From Mrakia gelida (taxonomy: Eukaryota > Basidiomycota > Tremellomycetes > Cystofilobasidiales > Mrakiaceae): a DNA stretch of 64,000 nt. The stretch covers positions 434,001-498,000 of the forward strand of contig BRON01000013.1 of the NCBI GenBank assembly GCA_024345305.1, written 5' to 3'. The position numbers and the translations under genes are program-made. Below are positions 1-11,563 of the stretch, piece by piece (the first letter of the stretch is position 1; each line of letters begins with the position of its first letter). The notes below the pieces were generated by a model. It was not told the origin of the DNA. It ran no database searches and was given only the letters and a program-made list of their open reading frames with translations.

Positions 1-2119
1 GAGTCTGGAGGGAGGAGAGGGAGAGAGGGGCGCGTTTGGTTCGGTTGGGAGGGCAAACTCGTCGTCCCCTCTCCTCCCTCCCCACCTTCCCAAGAGTGTT
101 CCACTCCCCCGAAAGGCCTCACGCTGACCCTCTCTCTTCCTCTCCCCCTCGCAGTAATCGTCTTCGGTTCGTCCCTCCTTCCTCTCCTCCTCCTCGCCGT
201 CCCTTCCACTCGAAACACGCGTCGCCTCTCGTCTAACCTGTCTCCCTCGTCCCTCCTTTCTTAGGCTTCTTCGTCCCCTACATCATCCAACGAGTCGGAG
301 TCAAATACACCTGCTGGCTCGGTGCCCTAGCCTCCTTCATCGGCGTCTGGCTTCGAGTAGCAGCCACAGCGAAACCAACGAAATCCTACCCTCTGCTCAT
401 CATCGCTCACTGCTTCTTTGGCATGGGAACGCCGCTAGTAGGGACGATTGGACCCAAGTGGGTGGAGTTGTTCTTCAATGAGAAGGGGAGGACGACGGCT
501 ACGGCGATTTATAGCATGGGTGAGTGGTTGGGCGAGAAGACGCGTCGAAAGTCGAGGTCGTGCTTTCTCGTGTTGACTGACCATCTCTTTCTTCGTTCGC
601 AGCCATCATCTTCGGCTCCCTCCTCGGCCAGATCCTCTCCCCAGCGTTCGTCGTCAAAGCCTCAGACATGCGGTTCGGGTTGCTCGTCAACTCAGCTATC
701 TCGACGATTCTCGGGATGACTTGGTTCGTCTTCCCTCTTCCGTCCACTCCTCTCCTCATCCTCCTCTTCGAAGGCTTCACCTTCTCCCTCCTCTTCCCAA
801 CCAAGTTCTCGAAGCTGACACGTCCTCGCATCCCTCATCCCACCATCTAGTTTCCTCGTCTTCTCCGCCCCTCCGACCCCACCAACCTTCACCGCCTCGA
901 CCCAATCCCTCCCTTTCTTCCCCGTCATGAAGATGATCTGCGGGTTCGGAGGACCTATCTCCTCCGAAGCTGGTCCGGACGGAGAGGTCGTCGGACGAGA
1001 GTCCATGACCAGGAGGGAGAGGTTCGATTTCTACAGTTCGTTCGACCTCTCGTTCTCTCGCTTTCGTCGACGCGTCTCTCTTCGTTCGTTCGAGCTGACC
1101 TCGGCTGCGTTTGTTTGTTCGTTCGTTCGCAGTCATCGCCTTCTGCTGGACCATGGTCGCTAGTGCCCTGCTCTCCGTCGAGAGCTTCATCGGTCAGATC
1201 ACTCTTCCCTACGGATACGATTCGACGAGTGAGCTCTCCCAACCTTACCTCCCTCTCCCTCCCCTCCTCTTCCTTCCTGACTCCCCCCCACCCCCCACCC
1301 CACCCCATCCCTCTCCCTCCTCCCCAGCCGCCGGATTCATGGGCGCCGCCATCATTGCAGCCGGAATCGTCTTCACCCTCGCCGCCGCCCCTCTCTTCGA
1401 CAGAGTCCTCATCTCCCACCTCGGAATCGCACTCAAGTCAGGAGCGACGGCCGTGTTCTTCTGTTTCGTGGGACTCGTGTTCGCTGTTAAACGAGGGAAT
1501 GCTGGAGGGCTGTATGGGTTGTTTTGTGTGATGGGGATTTGTGGGTTCTCGTTGAGTCCTTGTGAGTTCGAGGTTCCTCTCTTCTTCTCTCGACGCGTCG
1601 TTCGCTAACCTCGTTTATTTGTCGTTCTTCTTCACTCTCAGTCGCTTTGGAGCTCGGATCGGAGTTGACGAGGAATCCGGAAGCTACGACGATGCTGTTG
1701 ACCGTGCTGGCTGCGATTTGGAGTATCGTATCGACGGAAGGTGAGCCAACGAAACAAGGACGCTCGTCGAGGACAACGATCTCGCCTCCTCGTTGCCAAC
1801 CTCTCTTCCCTCCCTCGCTTCTTCCTTCTAATCAGTCATCGGCGCTCTCGCCGCTCCCGATGGATCTTTGCGGAATGGACTGGTCTACATGGCGTGCATG
1901 ACCGGAATTGCTGCTGCTTGTGAGCTCTCCTCCTCCGTCCTCCCGCCCTCGCTCGCTCTCCCTCGCTCGCTCTCCCTCGCTCGCGTCCCTTCCCCACCTC
2001 GCCTTCCTCGTCAGGCACATGCTGACCGTCCCTTTTCTTCTCGTCCCTCAGTCTCGTGGTTCCTGAAGGGTACCCAGAGGAGGAGGGAAACGGACGTCAA
2101 GAAGAAGGCCGAGACGTAA
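1..2119 (+). CDS. FLVCR-like major facilitator transporter (5' truncated by window edge)
   Basis: Polytopic membrane transporter of the MFS, closest by eye to the FLVCR heme/choline exporter family. Exons read at 155-166 (12 nt), 265-519, 603-723, 851-1035, 1133-1228, 1328-1561, 1642-1740, 1836-1919 and 2052-2119. All junctions stay in frame and end at TAA 2117-2119. FLVCR-like signatures are a stretch ending KGRTTATAIYSM after helix 4, QITLPYGYDS in a later helix, and PFALELGSELTRNPE, matching the family's FALELGVE-type segment. The C-terminal tail is basic (RRRETDVKKKAE). The loop coded at 851-1035 is the expected central cytoplasmic loop. The first exons lie left of the window, and the 12-nt exon at 155-166 is inferred from splice sites and phase. 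Substrate is not predictable from sequence. Confidence 0.85.
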
Positions 2120-2289
2120 ATCGACTGCAAACGACGCGTCGACCTCGCCTTTCTTTTTCGCCTCCTCCCCTTACTTCTTTCTTTCTTGTCCACAAGGGTT
2201 TTTGGCGTTCTAGTTCTTCTTTGGGTGTTCATGTTTTTCGGAGTACTCGATTTAATGCCATGCTATCAAGTGGATCTCAACTTTCTACT

Positions 2290-2829
2290 CTACTTCCTCC
2301 TCAGCCTTCTCGACGCCAACCTTTCTGTCCTCGTCGATCCTTTCCTCAGACCCATCCTCGCTCCACCCTCGTTTCCAAGCAGTTCGATCTTTACAAGATC
2401 CCTGAGTTCGTGCTTCTTCTCATCCTCGTCGTATTCCAGATGGGTGATCTCCTTCCAGGTGAGTTCGCGTGTGGATTCCCATTCCGTCGCCCAGTCCTCC
2501 GGCCAATCATCCTCATCGTCCTCATCGTACTCATCATCCTCCTCCGCCTTAACCTCCTTAACCGCCTTAATCTCCTTAACCTCCTCAAACTCGTCTTCAA
2601 CCTCAAGCTTCATCTGCAAAGGTGGCGTCTCTGGTTACATGCAGACCAGAGAAGAAAGATGAAGTGGGAAGAAGGGCAACGTCAACGACGTCGACGCGTA
2701 CACTAAGATCGATCTTCGGAAACGAGATCTAAAGCCAGCTCGGTACTCACTCCCCTTCGCTATCTCGTCCTTATCGATCTTCTCCAAGTCCGAGTCATCG
2801 CTCCCTTTGAAGAACGAACGGTCTCGGGT
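2290..2829 (-). CDS. Hypothetical acidic protein (3' exons only)
   Basis: Two coding exons are supported on the minus strand. One is 2829-2751, with donor GTGAGT. The other is 2630-2290, following acceptor ...GTAACCAG and ending at TAG 2292-2290. The intron holds the ACGCGTCGAC motif and a TTGAC branch-like site. The product is highly charged: a KIDKDEIAKG stretch, then an acidic run (DDEYDEDDEDDWPEDW) and a basic end (LASRRLRRK). I recognise no domain. The 5' exons between 2829 and the PNG1 stop at 3103 could not be fixed, and it is also possible that these exons belong to an unusual 3' extension of the PNG1 transcript. No function is proposed. Confidence 0.4.
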
Positions 2830-3102
2830 CTGCGCGTACTCCGGGGAAATAGGTATAAGCAGGTTTGGAAGGTCAGCGAGGCGTCATCTGAAGAACATGA
2901 AGGGGAGGAGATGAAAGGGAGGTGGGACGGGTCGATGAAAGGGAGACGTCGTTTCGACTCAAGTTCTCTCCTCCCTCGCTGGGAAAGTAGTTCGTTAAGA
3001 TCATTACTCGGACGCAAGATATCTACGAGGCAAGAGGAAGCCCAAAGCAAGCGAAGTCGTCGTCGAAAGAACGACGACCACTGCCAGCGAAGCGAGGGAC
3101 TC

Positions 3103-5642
3103 CTAAGTCGACGCGTCCGACCCTCCCTCCTCCCTCTCCTCAATCTGCCAGACCTTCCAACTCCCTACCTCGTGCTGTTCACAGCCCAGCCCAAGCTCAA
3201 ACGAGTCAGCCCGGCCCTCGTACATCCGTTCTCTCCTCAACGAAGAAGATCGAGACGACGGCCTTGACGCGACGACGAAAAACGAGTCGACTCACCTTCT
3301 CACTCAACCCCCCACAAGCAGCACTCACTCCCAACCACGCTTTCTTCTCATCTCCCCTCAACCTCTCCTCAGGTACCTCAGCTCCGAACAACCACTCCCA
3401 TTCCTTCTCGCCTCCTGCCTCTCCCTGCTCGTCGGCAAGCCAAACTCCCACCCTCCTCGCCTTCGCGAGGAACTGGACCCTCAGCGCGTACGATCTCCCA
3501 TCCGTGAGCAGTGGGAGGGCCGCAGGGGAGGTGGTGCAGGCGAGGGAGTTGGAGTGATGGGGGTGGAGAGGGGAGTGGAGGGAGATGTGAGGTGTTGGTG
3601 GGTCGGCGGTTCGGTCCTCGCTGTCCGCGGGTGAACGAAACGAGGAGAGGAAGCGAGAGAGAGTCAGGATCGAAAAACCCGACGAAGAAGATGAAGATGT
3701 GTTCGGAGGGATAGAGGGACGAGAATGAAGGAGAGCGAGAGAGCGGGGACTTACGTTCGATAAGTGTCAATCTCGACCACCCACCCTTTCCCCAGTCCAC
3801 CATAGCCCATCCCTCCTCCTCCCTCGCCGAGTCTGGGAGGTCCTTCAAGGGAGTAGATGAACGCCATGCCGTCTGCTCCGTCCTGGTTTGAATTTCGAGT
3901 GATTTTGAAGGAGAGTTCGGCGAGGAAGGAGGTTGAGGTGGCGATGGGATGAGAGAGGTACGCGGCTGAGGTTGAGTCTTGTTGAGCGCGGGTGAGGAGG
4001 AGGGTCGGTGGTGATGAGGACGAGGAGGAGACGAGGGAGGAGGTCCCGAAGTGAAGTAGAGAGGGTTCGGAGGCGAGGAGGTCGAAGAGCGGCGGGGTTG
4101 TGGCTGTGAACGAAGAAAAGAGAAAACGAGACGCGTCGGTTGAGTTCGAGTTTTGCGTTCGAGCGCTTGATGAAAGAGAGACTCACGAGTCACCACCATA
4201 TCCCCAACCACCGCTTCTTTCCCGTCACCACCCTCTCCTCTCTGAGTTCTCCACTCCCTCGTCCCACTAACTCTCCCCTCCAACCCCCCACCACCCTCTC
4301 TCTCCTCCCTCTCCCTCTCCTCCCTCCTCCGTCCCTCCAAATTCCCCTCCCACCGCTCCTCCGCCTCCAACTCCTCTCTCCACTTTCTCCTCTCCCCCTC
4401 ACTCCCAGCATTCCTCCACCTCCTCTCCGTCACCTCCCTGAACGCACGCTTCAGATCCCTCTCCCCAATCGACTTCCGTCCCCTCGGAAGCGTCGGGGAG
4501 AGGAGGCACGAGAGAGTCGTGTCTCGCGCTCCTGAAACGGAGAAGGAGAATACGTAGGTGAGGCGTTTGGACCAGCCGAGGGAGTAGAGTAAGGGTTGAT
4601 TGGTTTTGCCCTCGGAGGGATCGACGTGGATGAAGCGGTTGAGGGATGGAGAGAAGTACTGCGAAGGGACGACGCGTCGGTCACTCGAGCGAGCACGAGA
4701 AGGGAGAAGAAACAGAATGAGACGTACCTCGTTCCACACATGATCTTCTGCGTTCCATACATATCTCGCCCGAAGACCTACAGCGCGAAGGAAGAGCGTG
4801 AAGAGGTTGGCGAATTCACCACATCTTCCACGTCGAGTTCGGATGAGGGTGGCGAGGTCGCTGATTCGAACGCAAACAACACCACCAGAACCGAGATCAG
4901 CCTCTACTACCCTTCTCACCTCACCCACGAGATCCTTATAAACTCACTTGTATCTCGGAAACCTCTCCTCCTTCCCACATCCCTGGTTCTTACACCTCCA
5001 AATCTCACACCTCCCCGCTCCTCCTTGCTCTCGCTCCTCCCTCGTAGGTTCCACTCCTCCCTTGGATTCCGTCTTCCCTCCGCAGCGACTACACTTGATA
5101 GGATCCACCCATTTCATGAAAGAAGATTTGAACCATTTGACGAGATTGAGAGCGAGGTGATCTTCGTAGCAGCCCCAGGAAGGCGAGGAGGGCGAGGGAG
5201 GGGAGGAAGAGGAGGAATGACGAGCGGCGGAGGAGAGGGAATCGAAAGGGATTTGGGAGAGAGCTAGGGCCTGGAAGAGCATACGGCGAGAGACGAGTTA
5301 GCTTCGAGATGTATAGGAAGGAAGAGGGGGGGGGTAGAGAGGGAAACGCACCTGTAACGACTTGTCCTCGTATCGATCCGTCTGCTTGTCCATCTGCTCG
5401 ATCTGCTTCAACATCGCGTCCCTCGTTCGATGATCTCCTCTTCCCCTCTGACCCTGCCCTTGAACCTGCACCCGAGAAGCAGTCGGAGTAGCCAGTATAC
5501 CAGCTACGACCAGCGAGAGGAGGAGGATCTCTGTCGATGTGGGCGGATGAGGGCGAGAGGGTCGAGGGAGGGAAGGGTGCTGAGCGAGGTAGAGTAGGTA
5601 GCCCTCTAGGAAAAACTGGGGCGTGTAGTACGAAGAGGACAT
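3103..5642 (-). CDS. PNG1: Peptide:N-glycanase (PNGase) with C-terminal L-type lectin domain
   Basis: Deglycosylates misfolded N-glycoproteins, normally in ER-associated degradation. Exons 5642-5352, 5270-4948, 4860-4728, 4658-4187, 4103-3755, 3620-3296 and 3174-3103 sum to 1965 nt (654 aa) with every phase consistent. The transglutaminase-like core has the full triad: Cys218 (GRCGEFANLF), His245 (EDHVWNE) and Asp262 (FIHVDPSEG). A zinc CxxC pair (Cys157, Cys160) and a second Cys pair near 190-195 precede it, as in the family. Residues 39-52 are hydrophobic and could anchor the protein to a membrane. After a basic/Glu-rich linker (about 300-400), residues 407-650 look like a legume/L-type lectin domain: DGADGMAFIYS, GMGYGGLGKGWVVEIDTY, DGRSYALRVQF and the end motif HEVGSWKVW. 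Human NGLY1 has a PAW sugar-binding domain at this end instead. Start chosen as the first Met of the open exon; divergent from the RRM gene. Confidence 0.88.
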
Positions 5643-5835
5643 GGGCGGTCGCTGATCTTCGAGATAGAGATATGCAAAAGACGATGTGGTGGTTTGGGCG
5701 AGTTCGACGACGCACGCATCCCTTCGCTCATCTCAGCTTCGTCGATTTCAGAGCTCGACGGTTCTTGCTTCCCTCAACGACCAGCTCCGCCCCCATCCAC
5801 CCTTTCTCTTCCCAGGTTCGATTTCTCCTTTCACG
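5643..5835. promoter_or_regulatory. Bidirectional promoter interval PNG1 / RRM gene
   Basis: Only 193 bp separate the two divergent start codons (PNG1 minus at 5642, RRM protein plus at 5836). Both core promoters and 5' UTRs must lie here or overlap the genes. A CT-rich run precedes the plus-strand ATG. I see no confident TATA element. Confidence 0.5.
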
Positions 5836-6740
5836 ATGAACAACGCCCCCTCCGCCTACGTGCCCGAAAAGAAACATACCGTCTTCGTCTCTGGACTCCC
5901 GGAAGACGTCGACGAGGAGAAGGTGTTGAGCGTGTTCGTTTCTTTCGGTGAGCTCGTCGAGTCCTCTCTCCCTTCCTCCCTTGATCCTTCCCCCCCCGCC
6001 TCAGCTCGACTCAAGACCTGGATGCTGACTGTATGCGTTTGTTCACTTTGGGTTGGCGTTCGTTCAGGTGACATCGTCGAGATCCAACTCCCTCGAGAGA
6101 AAGGAAAGGACGGAAAGTGTGAGCTCGACCTCCTCCTTCCCTTCCTCCCTTCCCCCTTCTCCTTCCCTTTTCATCCCACCCCAAGCTGACCCCACCTCCT
6201 TGGATCGTTCCACAGCCTCGCGTCATAAAGGATTCGCCTTCCTGACCTACACCTCAGCACTGGACGCTCAGGATGCTGTTCGTCCCCCGTCTCGTCTCTC
6301 GTTCTCCTCCTTCCGTCGAGCTCGCGCTGACCTTTCGTTTCGTTTCGCTTTGGCTTGGGTTCGGGATGTGATTAGATCGACAACTACGATCTGAACTACT
6401 TCCCAGGCTCAGCAGGAGGACGAGTGATGAAGGTGAATCTGGCGAAGGCTCAGGCGGGAGGACAGGGTGGACAGGTTCAGGGAAATCGAGCTGGTGAGTT
6501 TGGACGTCTCTCTCTCTCTCTCTCTCATCGTCTCTCCTTCCTTTCTCTCGCTCGTTCGCGTGCCTCTCTTCCGATGCTGACTTTACCTTCGCTCCGCCGG
6601 CGCGTACAGTGTGGTCCTCCGAAACCTGGCTCAAGGAGCACGCTCTGCCGCTGGGACAGAGTGGAGGAGTGGAGGAGGCACGACCGGAGACGGACGAGAA
6701 GGTCGTCGAGGAGGAGGAGGAGGTCGAGTTGGAGCAGTAG
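5836..6740 (+). CDS. Small RRM RNA-binding protein (cyclophilin-E-type RRM)
   Basis: Exons 5836-5947, 6068-6118, 6216-6277, 6376-6493 and 6610-6740 give 157 aa in consistent phase, ending at TAG 6738-6740. One RRM occupies residues about 12-90: RNP2 is HTVFVSGLP, RNP1 is HKGFAFLTY, and the last strand is GRVMKVNLAKA. The VNLAKA ending and the EDVDEEKVL helix resemble the RRM of cyclophilin E (PPIE), but no cyclophilin domain follows. The C-terminus is acidic (EEEEEVELEQ). A role in RNA binding, possibly spliceosomal, is inferred from the RRM type only. Confidence 0.82.
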
Positions 6741-7097
6741 AGGGAAGCAGAGTCTGTTTGCGTGTGGGTGGATATCCGTGTAATGTATGTGTAGTTGTAA
6801 CGTCTGCGAAGACGTGGGGCAGGAAAGAGCTGAACGCGAGCGGGAGGGCGAGGGCTGATGTGAAGGAGGGAGGGCTGAGGTCGCGAGCTCGTCTCGTCGT
6901 TTTCTTCACTGGCTGTTGAATCGAGCAAATCTCACAAGCAAAAACCCACAAAGCTCGTACTGAGCTGCTCAGCTCACTTCTTCGACTTCTGAAAACCATA
7001 GAAACGCGCTCCTTGACGACGAAATCGTCCCCTCTCTCCCTCGAACGCGACCTTCATTCAACTCGCGACCTCCATCTCCTCCCCTCCCCTCCTCAGC

Positions 7098-10000
7098 ATG
7101 TCCCTCACCCCCTCCCGTCGAGCTCCCTCGAACCGTCATCTCCCCCTCCCTTCTCCCTCCACCTCCATTCGATCCCAAACAGCGTCCTCCCTCCCGCCAG
7201 ACAGCTGGTCCTCTGCTCCCCTCCCTTCCTCCTCCAGCTCTTCCTCAACTAAAACGTCCTACACCTCCCTCTCCCGCTCTCTCAAACCCAAACGCAAAAC
7301 AGACCCCACCTCCCTCAGCTTCTCCGTAGGCCAACCCGTCCTCGTCAGCGTCCTCAGCGGAGGAACAGGTGGAGGACTTCCAGCTGTCGGCGTGGTTGTT
7401 GAGATGTGGGAACGAGAGGAGGAAGAAGACGAAGGGAGCGAGGAGGAGGAGGAGGGGAGCGAGAGTGATCTAGGAGGAGTGAACGGGGAGGTTGAAGGAC
7501 GTGGAGGGGGGGAGAAGGAAGGGAGGGGAATGTGGGTTAGGGTAAAGTGGTTTCAGAGGGTTAGGGAGGTTCCGAGTATGATGCATTCGAGGTTGGGTGG
7601 GGTGGGGGATAAGGTGAGTTTGAGCTGAGCTCGCGTTTCTCTCTCCTTTCCTTCCCTTCGTTCTCCTTCCCATCGAGCCCTCCCTTCTGTTCTCTTATCG
7701 CGACACACACAGAGAAATGGAAGTTGACAAGATCGCTGTTGTGGTCGTTTCGTTACAGCTCAAACTCTACTACACCTCCTCCTCCCCTTCCTTGAACAAC
7801 TCCAACTCCAACTCCTTCTCCCCTCCCATCCCAACAACCTCCCTCCTCTCCCCAGCTCACATCCTCTCTCGTGCCCCACCCAAACCCAAATCCCTCACTG
7901 TCGACCCCATCACAGGCAAGAAGCTAGTACAAGGTAGAGGGTGGGCTTACGTCGAAGAGGACGCTTCCTCTTCCTCCGACGAGGACGAGGAGGCTGAAAG
8001 CTCAACCGCCGCGAAAGAGAAGAACTCGCTCAAGATCTCGGGCGCCAGCGCCTTAGGATCGTTCCAGTTCGGGAGAATGGAGGTGCCCAAGACGTACTGG
8101 TGTGCTGGGATCTGTGATTCGAGGGGAGGGGAGGTGTGGGAGTGGGAGGAGGTAGGGTACAAGGGAGGTTGGGAGGAGTTCAGGGCTCAGGCGGTGAAGA
8201 AGGGGGAGTTGGAGGGGTGGGTTACTAAGAGGCCTAAGAGGGAGAAGAAGGGGAGGGTGGCAACGGAGATGAAGGAAAAGAAGGAGGAGAGGAAGAAGAA
8301 GGTTGAGAAGGGGAAGGGGAGGGAGAAGGTGAGTTTCGTTCGCGGTTCGAACGCGTCTTTTTCGATGCGAGAGTGAGTCCCTTCGCTGCTGACTCTTCTT
8401 CTTCGCGTTGATGTACTCGATAGGCTTCTGCATCAACCAAATCACCCACCAAAACCTCCACTTCTTCACCCTCCAAATCGACAACAACCACCTCCCCCTC
8501 CAAACGAACGCGTCGCCCTCCAATCAACGATCGATCCCTCACTCCCTCCTCAGACGAAGACCAAGACTCCGGCTCAGAAGCTTCCATCCCCTCCTCCTCC
8601 TCTTCCTCTGGCTCCTCCTCCGATGGCTCAGCATCAGCTTCCGGATCCTCCTCCGAGGACGAGTTCGAGGAAGGGAAACGAGGTGGTCGAGGAGGGAAAG
8701 TTCAGCGTACGATGGGAGGCCGTGGATCCGTCGCTGCTGAACGGAAGTTGGCGAAGAAGAAGGCCGTGCAGGATAAGAAGATCAAGAGTACGATTAAGAG
8801 GCTGAGAGCGCCGAAGGCGAGGCCGTTGGTGGATCTGGTGGAGGGGGTGAGGCCGCTTGCGTTTCGTTTCGATCGTCGGATGCGTCTTTGCGCTTCGCGA
8901 GATGAGCTGACCTAAAATGCGATCGTTTATCGTTGGTCGTTTTCTCGCCCGCAGAAACTCCCTCAAGACCCTTACGCTCGAGCGATGCATCTCCTTCACG
9001 TTGGAGCGACGCCAGAGACGCTGCCTTGTCGAGAGGAGCAGTACGCGGATGTGTTGGTCAAGATCGAGGGAGTCATCGAAGGTGGAGGAGGAGGGTGTAT
9101 CTGTGAGTCGCTCGATCTCGCTCCAACTTCTCTCGCGTGCGAGTTGGCGTCGAGCGACGAGGGAGACGCGTCTCTCGTCGCTTCGTTCGATCTTCGCGAG
9201 TCGCGTTTTCTCCTCGGTGCTGACCATATCTCGACTCTTCAACTCGTCTACAGACATCTCGGGTCAACCCGGAACAGGAAAGACAGCTACCGTTCACGCT
9301 GTGGTTCGAGAACTGAGGCAGAAGGCTCAGGATCTCGTTCGTCCTTCGTCCCCCTCCTTCTCGGTCTTCCCCTTATCCTCCTGCCCTCTCTCGCCCCTCT
9401 CGCCCCGTCCTTACTAACCTGATTCTGCCCTCCTCGTTTCCATCAACCTCATCTCTCCTCGTCCTCTCCATCTCAAAGGAAATCCCACCCTTCGAGTACG
9501 TCGAGATCAACGGCCTCAAGATCCCCGATCCTGGACACGCCTACGTGGTTCTCTGGGAAGCCATCTGCGGTGGATCCATCGATCCCGACGCCGACGAGCA
9601 GGATCCCGAGCATGGTGCTGGAGGAGCTGGAGGAGCGAAGAAGGTGTCTGCGAAGGCCGCGTTGAGAGGGTTGGAGGGTCATTTCTCAGGACGAGGAGGT
9701 GGAGGAGTTGGAGGTGCTAGGAACTGTACTTAGTGAGTCCGACGATCCGTTTGTTGCTCATTCGACGGTCTCGAGGTAGGGGTGGTGTGTGTTGTGGAGG
9801 CGGAAGCGCTGACTCGCCTCGTCTCGTCTCGTTTCGTTCGTCTTTCGCAGCGTCGTTCTGATGGACGAACTCGATCAACTCTTCACCGCCAAACAAGACG
9901 TCGTCTACAACTTCTTCAACTGGCCTACGATACCCGGATCTCAACTCGTCGTTATCGCGGTAGCCAACACGATGGACATGCCGGAGAAGCTCGCTGGGAG

Positions 10001-11101
10001 GGTGAAGAGTCGGATGGGTGAGTCGTCGCGTTCTTTCCTTCCTGCCTTTCTTCGTCCCTCTCCTCCCCCTCTTCTTCCCTCGAGACTCACTGCGCTCTTT
10101 TTGTTCGAACAGGAATGGAGCGAATCAACTTCCCTCCCTACACCAAGGATCAACTCGTCGAGATCGCTCAATCGCGTCTGATCCCTCATCCGTCGCCCGA
10201 AGGAGTGCTCGGGAAGGTCTCCCATCAGGTTATCGAGAAGGAGGCTCTCATGCTCGCTGCTGCTAGAACGACGGGAGTGACGGGTGATGCAAGGAGGATG
10301 CTGGATGTTTGTCGGTGAGTCTTGCGTTCGATCGAGACGTGAGACGCGTCTCCCTCGTCCTTCTCTCGACTCCCTCTCGTCGCTTCGGCCCTTTCGAATC
10401 TGACCCCGCCCTCTCCCCTTCGTTCCCGTTCTCGGCTGTTTGTCAGACGTGCCGTCGAAGTCGCCTCCATCGCCCCACCAACCCAACCAACCTCCACGAA
10501 ATGCACTCCTCAACCCGTCAAAGTCAAACAGATCCTCGCCGTTCTCGTCGAGATGTCCAAGAACCCTACGGCTCAGTTCGTAAGGAACTGCACGCTCTAC
10601 GAGAAGGTCATGCTCGCTGCTGTGGTGCGAGGAGTGAGGAAGGCTGGTGTTGGAGAGGTCGAATGGGGCAAGGTTAGTTTGATCGCTTGCGACCTTTTTT
10701 TCTCTCGCGCTCGTACTCGTTCTCTCGTCGAACGACGCGTTTCGACTTCCCCTCGCTCGCTCGCTGACCTCTTCTCCCCTCTCCTTCCACTCTTCGTCCT
10801 CGACCTCATCATCTCCCTCCTCCAGATCAAATCCGACCACTCCCTCATCCTCTCCTCCCTCACCCTCCTCCCTTCCTCCCAAACCCGTCTCCTCCCAACT
10901 GAGTACCTCACCATCCTCGCCTCCCTCGCATCAAGCTACGCTCTCTCCGTTGCTGGTGCCTCAGGAGGAGGAGCTTCGATCGTGGAGGAACAGAGAAAGG
11001 TTGGGATGGGAGCTGGGATGGACGAGAGTGAAGTTGGGAGGGTGTTGAGAGATTTGAAGGGTGAGGTTGGAGGGGATAGGTGGAGGGGGATGTTTGAGTG
11101 A
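7098..11101 (+). CDS. ORC1: Origin recognition complex subunit 1
   Basis: Largest ORC subunit, an AAA+ ATPase that marks replication origins. Ten exons (7098-7613, 7759-8328, 8424-8846, 8955-9102, 9254-9336, 9479-9732, 9851-10017, 10113-10314, 10447-10672, 10826-11101) sum to 2865 nt (954 aa) in consistent phase. The N-terminal half holds a BAH-like region (about 75-250) split by acidic and Ser-rich insertions, then a low-complexity linker. The ATPase has Walker A GQPGTGKT (about 556-563), Walker B VVLMDELD (about 666-673), sensor 1 VIAVANTMDMPEKLAGRVKSRMG, and the ORC1-type TGDARRMLDVCRRAVEVA segment. The C-terminal winged-helix region follows. Exon 6 adds a Gly-rich insertion (GGAGGAKK) before Walker B. 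The start has no in-frame upstream alternative that splices well. Confidence 0.95.
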
Positions 11102-11563
11102 GGAGGGATGAGGGATCGATGGTAGTAACGCTCTGCTTGATTGGTGTAGAGGCGAGAGAAAGAACAGCGCAACGCGCGAGCAAGAGCGGTTCGTCCATCG
11201 CGTCGACAACTCGTTTCGTCGAAAAAGAACGTGAAGAATCAATCAAGATCGTTGCAATGTCAGATTGGTAGTAAAGTGTGATGTAATGTAGGTATCGATG
11301 TGTGTGTGTGTGGTAGTCTTCGCCAGGAGACTTTATGGAGGGACGAGAAGCGTGAACGAGCGAGCGAGCGAATGAGTGCGACGACGTGGCGAGGGAAGGA
11401 GGAGAGAGAGAAGGGAGGAGACAAAACAGAGGGGAAACAAGCGAGTGAGGAAGAGGACAAACAGCAAGGAGAAAGGAGGGAAAGCAAGATATGGTGTGCG
11501 TATAAAGAGCGACGGAGAGAGAGAGGGAATGAAAGAGATGGATGGAAAACGAGACAATCGAAT
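11102..11563. other. Convergent 3' intergenic interval
   Basis: 462 bp between the stops of ORC1 (plus) and the GH79 gene (minus). It contains a short TG run at about 11299-11312 and purine-rich sequence. No gene is supported. Confidence 0.6.

Noticed and set aside
2391..2606. Leu/Arg repeat ORF (LRRLRRLRRL) on the minus strand
   Set aside because: Frame shadow of the acidic exon at 2290-2630; the periodicity comes from GAGGTTAAGG-type codon repeats in the real frame.
3378..4928. Minus-strand uninterrupted frame of 516 codons including the PNG1 core
   Set aside because: Only partly right: it reads through three introns. The spliced model restores the RFPRYN junction and the lectin frame.
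11299..11312. TG dinucleotide run
   Set aside because: Short microsatellite in a 3' intergenic region with no further signal.
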